This document shows positions 7,023 to 9,033 of a DNA stretch of 9,033 nucleotides, one piece after another. Location: the NCBI GenBank assembly GCA_021797025.1, contig JAKAAK010000123.1:1-9033 (forward strand). Direction: 5' to 3'. A program made the translations under genes and the position numbers. The stretch's first letter is position 1. The number at the start of each line of letters is the position of its first letter. Below the pieces are notes generated by a model. The model ran no database searches. It was not told the origin of the DNA and saw only the letters and a program-made list of their open reading frames with translations. Source of the stretch: Thermoplasmata archaeon (lineage in GTDB: Archaea > Thermoplasmatota > Thermoplasmata > Thermoplasmatales > Thermoplasmataceae).

Positions 7023-9033
7023 TTATTTTAGAAGTTCTGCTAACCTTTCATATAATGTATCTTCACTGGGCTGCTTAAGATAGTCCTCAATAAATTTATC
7101 TGGATTGCTTTTATACTCAAGGAATCTTGATATATATTTTTTCAGTGAAGTTTCAGAATACTTGTCCGGTTGTTTATAAATTAGGCCTGATGTATTTTCA
7201 TGTGTGTTTATTTTTCCTCTCATGCTAATATACCCTATTGCAGTATCTATATTTTCAGGGCTGATATTATTTTTTATAGAATAGAGGATTTTATACGCTA
7301 ACAACTGTACCCTGTGGTGTGAAGCCCTGTCCGTGGTTTTATCCGTTTTGTAATCCAGGATAACATATTTTTTCCCGTCACTGAAAACAGCATCAATTTT
7401 GCCGAAAAACATAATTTTATCCGGTTCACCAGAAAACTCCTCAAACATCTGGTTTATCCTGGCTATTGCCGAAACTTCTGCCTCAATCTGTTCCATATTA
7501 AAACCTGATTTTATCTGGTTTACAACAGATTCTATATTTGAGAGTATCTGTTTATCCCCACTGCCAAGAAGTTCATTTTTTATTTCATTTTTATAAAGCG
7601 ATTCCGCCATTTCATGGGCATTTAATCCGTAATACAATGCATCTGTTTTTTCATTGAGCTTCAATATATTGTTCTTTAGCATGAAAAACGGGTTGTCAAT
7701 GCTTATAAGCGAAAATGAAAGGACATTCTTATTCTGGAAAAATTCGTAGATTATATTCTTTAACCAGTTTTCCTTGCTGGAAAGGGTCTCCTTAGCGCCA
7801 TTATAATCACCTGATACGAACTGCAAATATGCTTCATTGTATTTTCCAGGTACAGTAATCTCCTGTTTCTCAGGAATATTCTCATAGGCAACCATTTCAG
7901 AATATTCTGGTATAAGGTAATTCGGCGCTTCCCTGCGATTTGTACACACCCAGAGCTCCTCTTTTGCCCTTGTAAAAGCCACAAAGTCTATTCTGACGCT
8001 CTCATTTTTAAGTTCGTCATCAACGTTGATCTGTTTTATTTCCTCAATTATGGAAGATACAATAATATCTATATATGTATCTGATTTTCTCGGCTTTTTT
8101 GGCAGATATATTACATTGTCAAATTCTCGCCCTTTAGCCTTGTGCACTGTGGTAAGAATTATACGTGAATTGCCAGATTTGCTGGAATTTTCAGAATACG
8201 ATAAATCCAGGAAATCGAAGAAATTTTTCCGTGTATAATCACGTTCCGCATCAAAAAATTCACCGATGGAAGATTTTACTGTAGCAGCCGTAAGGAAATA
8301 CTCCCTGCTTATGGACGATGCAATAGGAAATATTCTGCTTTCGAAGAGGTCCATTATATTTTCCCTGGACAGTTCTTTATTCCTCAATGAGAAAAATGGG
8401 TTTGAACTGTCAAATAAATCAATTGTATTTTCTTCACTTCTGAGTGATTCAGCAATTTTGAAAGCCTCCTTCAGCGATATGCCAGAAAATGGTGTTACCA
8501 TGGCATTAATTATATCATCCGGGCGATCATACAGAATGCCTTTTAAAAATGCGGTTATATCTTTTTTTGCCTGATTTATTGTGTGTACATTTGAATCGCT
8601 TGAATAATCAATATTATACCTATCAAGAAGTGAAGATATGGTATCTATCTGTGAATTTGTCCTTGCTATGATTCCTATATTGCCACTGGACTCTGGAATG
8701 CTATTTATAATTTCCAGGGTGGAGTCTTCTGGAGAATCTACTTCAACAATTTTTACCTTATTCCCTTTTTCTTTTGTGCCTCTGAAATTTTCAAGTTCCG
8801 GCACATCATTTTCGAATTTTAAATAGTATTGTTTCGAGTAAGCCAGTATGGTTTCAGTGCTTCTGTAGTTAATCTTCAGGTCTTTCTTCTCTATCCCGCT
8901 GTTTCCAATCAATGAGTTAAATACTGATAATGCGCCCCCCTGAAATCCAAATATGGACTGTTTCCTATCGCCCACCAGAAATTTCACATTTCCTGTAGAC
9001 ATTGCAATTCTGGATTCTATATCGTTAACATCC
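7023..9033 (-). CDS. UvrD/AddA-like helicase with C-terminal RecB-type nuclease (5' partial)
   Basis: Superfamily 1A ATP-dependent helicase fused to a PD-(D/E)XK nuclease, likely processing DNA double-strand ends for repair. The frame stays open to the right edge. The first ten codons (DVNDIESRIA) precede an internal Met at 9002 and fit the end of motif II (the QD of DExQD), so Walker A and motif I-II lie outside; the Met is not the true start. Motif III is VGDRKQSIFGFQGG (about 8935-8977), motif IV INYRST, motif V TTVHKAKGREFDNV (about 8115-8160) and motif VI FVAFTRAKEELW (about 7945-7990). The nuclease follows: GLNAHEMAESL (about 7600-7635) as the RecB-family helical His motif, GKIDAVF with Asp at 7392-7394, ILDYKTDK with the Asp-Tyr-Lys at 7347-7355, and VQLLAYK as the Q-x-x-x-Y motif. 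All nuclease residues are present. At least 669 residues are in the window. Base composition is visibly less AT-rich than mod-res. A bacterial-style AddA name is only by resemblance. Confidence 0.9.
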   Translation of the reverse strand, partial: DVNDIESRIAMSTGNVKFLVGDRKQSIFGFQGGALSVFNSLIGNSGIEKKDLKINYRSTETILAYSKQYYLKFENDVPELENFRGTKEKGNKVKIVEVDSPEDSTLEIINSIPESSGNIGIIARTNSQIDTISSLLDRYNIDYSSDSNVHTINQAKKDITAFLKGILYDRPDDIINAMVTPFSGISLKEAFKIAESLRSEENTIDLFDSSNPFFSLRNKELSRENIMDLFESRIFPIASSISREYFLTAATVKSSIGEFFDAERDYTRKNFFDFLDLSYSENSSKSGNSRIILTTVHKAKGREFDNVIYLPKKPRKSDTYIDIIVSSIIEEIKQINVDDELKNESVRIDFVAFTRAKEELWVCTNRREAPNYLIPEYSEMVAYENIPEKQEITVPGKYNEAYLQFVSGDYNGAKETLSSKENWLKNIIYEFFQNKNVLSFSLISIDNPFFMLKNNILKLNEKTDALYYGLNAHEMAESLYKNEIKNELLGSGDKQILSNIESVVNQIKSGFNMEQIEAEVSAIARINQMFEEFSGEPDKIMFFGKIDAVFSDGKKYVILDYKTDKTTDRASHHRVQLLAYKILYSIKNNISPENIDTAIGYISMRGKINTHENTSGLIYKQPDKYSETSLKKYISRFLEYKSNPDKFIEDYLKQPSEDTLYERLAELLK

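Noticed and set aside
7399..8826. Plus-strand open frames of 62 to 102 codons opposite the helicase-nuclease gene, and a minus-strand alternative frame at 7760-7984
   Set aside because: They are shadows of a long frame that carries clear helicase and nuclease motifs.
1..9033. CRISPR array or regularly spaced repeats
   Set aside because: No repeated 25-35 base units with spacers are visible on either strand.

Overview
The window reads as an archaeal chromosome segment. The tRNA gene carries no encoded CCA, AT-rich TATA boxes lie about 25 bases before the expected transcript starts, leaders are very short, and ribosome-binding sites are GAGG/GGTGG-like. The low G+C, the helicase-nuclease gene on the right and the style of the transposase debris suggest a Thermoplasmatales-type euryarchaeon (Ferroplasma/Picrophilus/Cuniculiplasma relatives). 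That assignment is inference, not proof.

Layout. Positions 52-124 hold an intact tRNA-Val(UAC) with its own promoter. Positions 125-1337 have no intact gene. They look like a graveyard: a broken transposase N-terminus on the minus strand (about 778-1036) and two further decayed reading frames (minus 309-425, plus 545-781). Positions 1338-6784 are a two-gene plus-strand operon encoding a type III restriction-modification system. Mod is a beta-class DNA methyltransferase of 811 residues with an unusually long N-terminal region. Res is a DEAH-box superfamily 2 translocase with a C-terminal PD-(D/E)XK nuclease, 1002 residues. Positions 6785-7022 are a convergent spacer with T-rich terminator signals for both sides. 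From 7023 to the right edge runs the minus-strand gene of a UvrD/AddA-like superfamily 1 helicase with a C-terminal RecB-type nuclease. Its 5' part, including the Walker A motif, lies outside the window.

How the parts work together. Mod should recognise an asymmetric site, methylate it and form the complex with Res. Res should use ATP to translocate or slide and should cut DNA when unmodified sites meet. Mod and Res are nearly contiguous and probably translationally coupled. A tRNA gene, mobile-element debris and a very AT-rich restriction operon side by side fit a defence cargo slot next to a tRNA integration hotspot. No integrase and no second att copy of the tRNA 3' end are visible here. 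The right-hand helicase-nuclease looks like a cellular recombination/repair gene and probably marks the return to ordinary chromosome. I see no wholly new system; the most distinctive points are the large Mod N-terminal region and the decayed tRNA-proximal segment.
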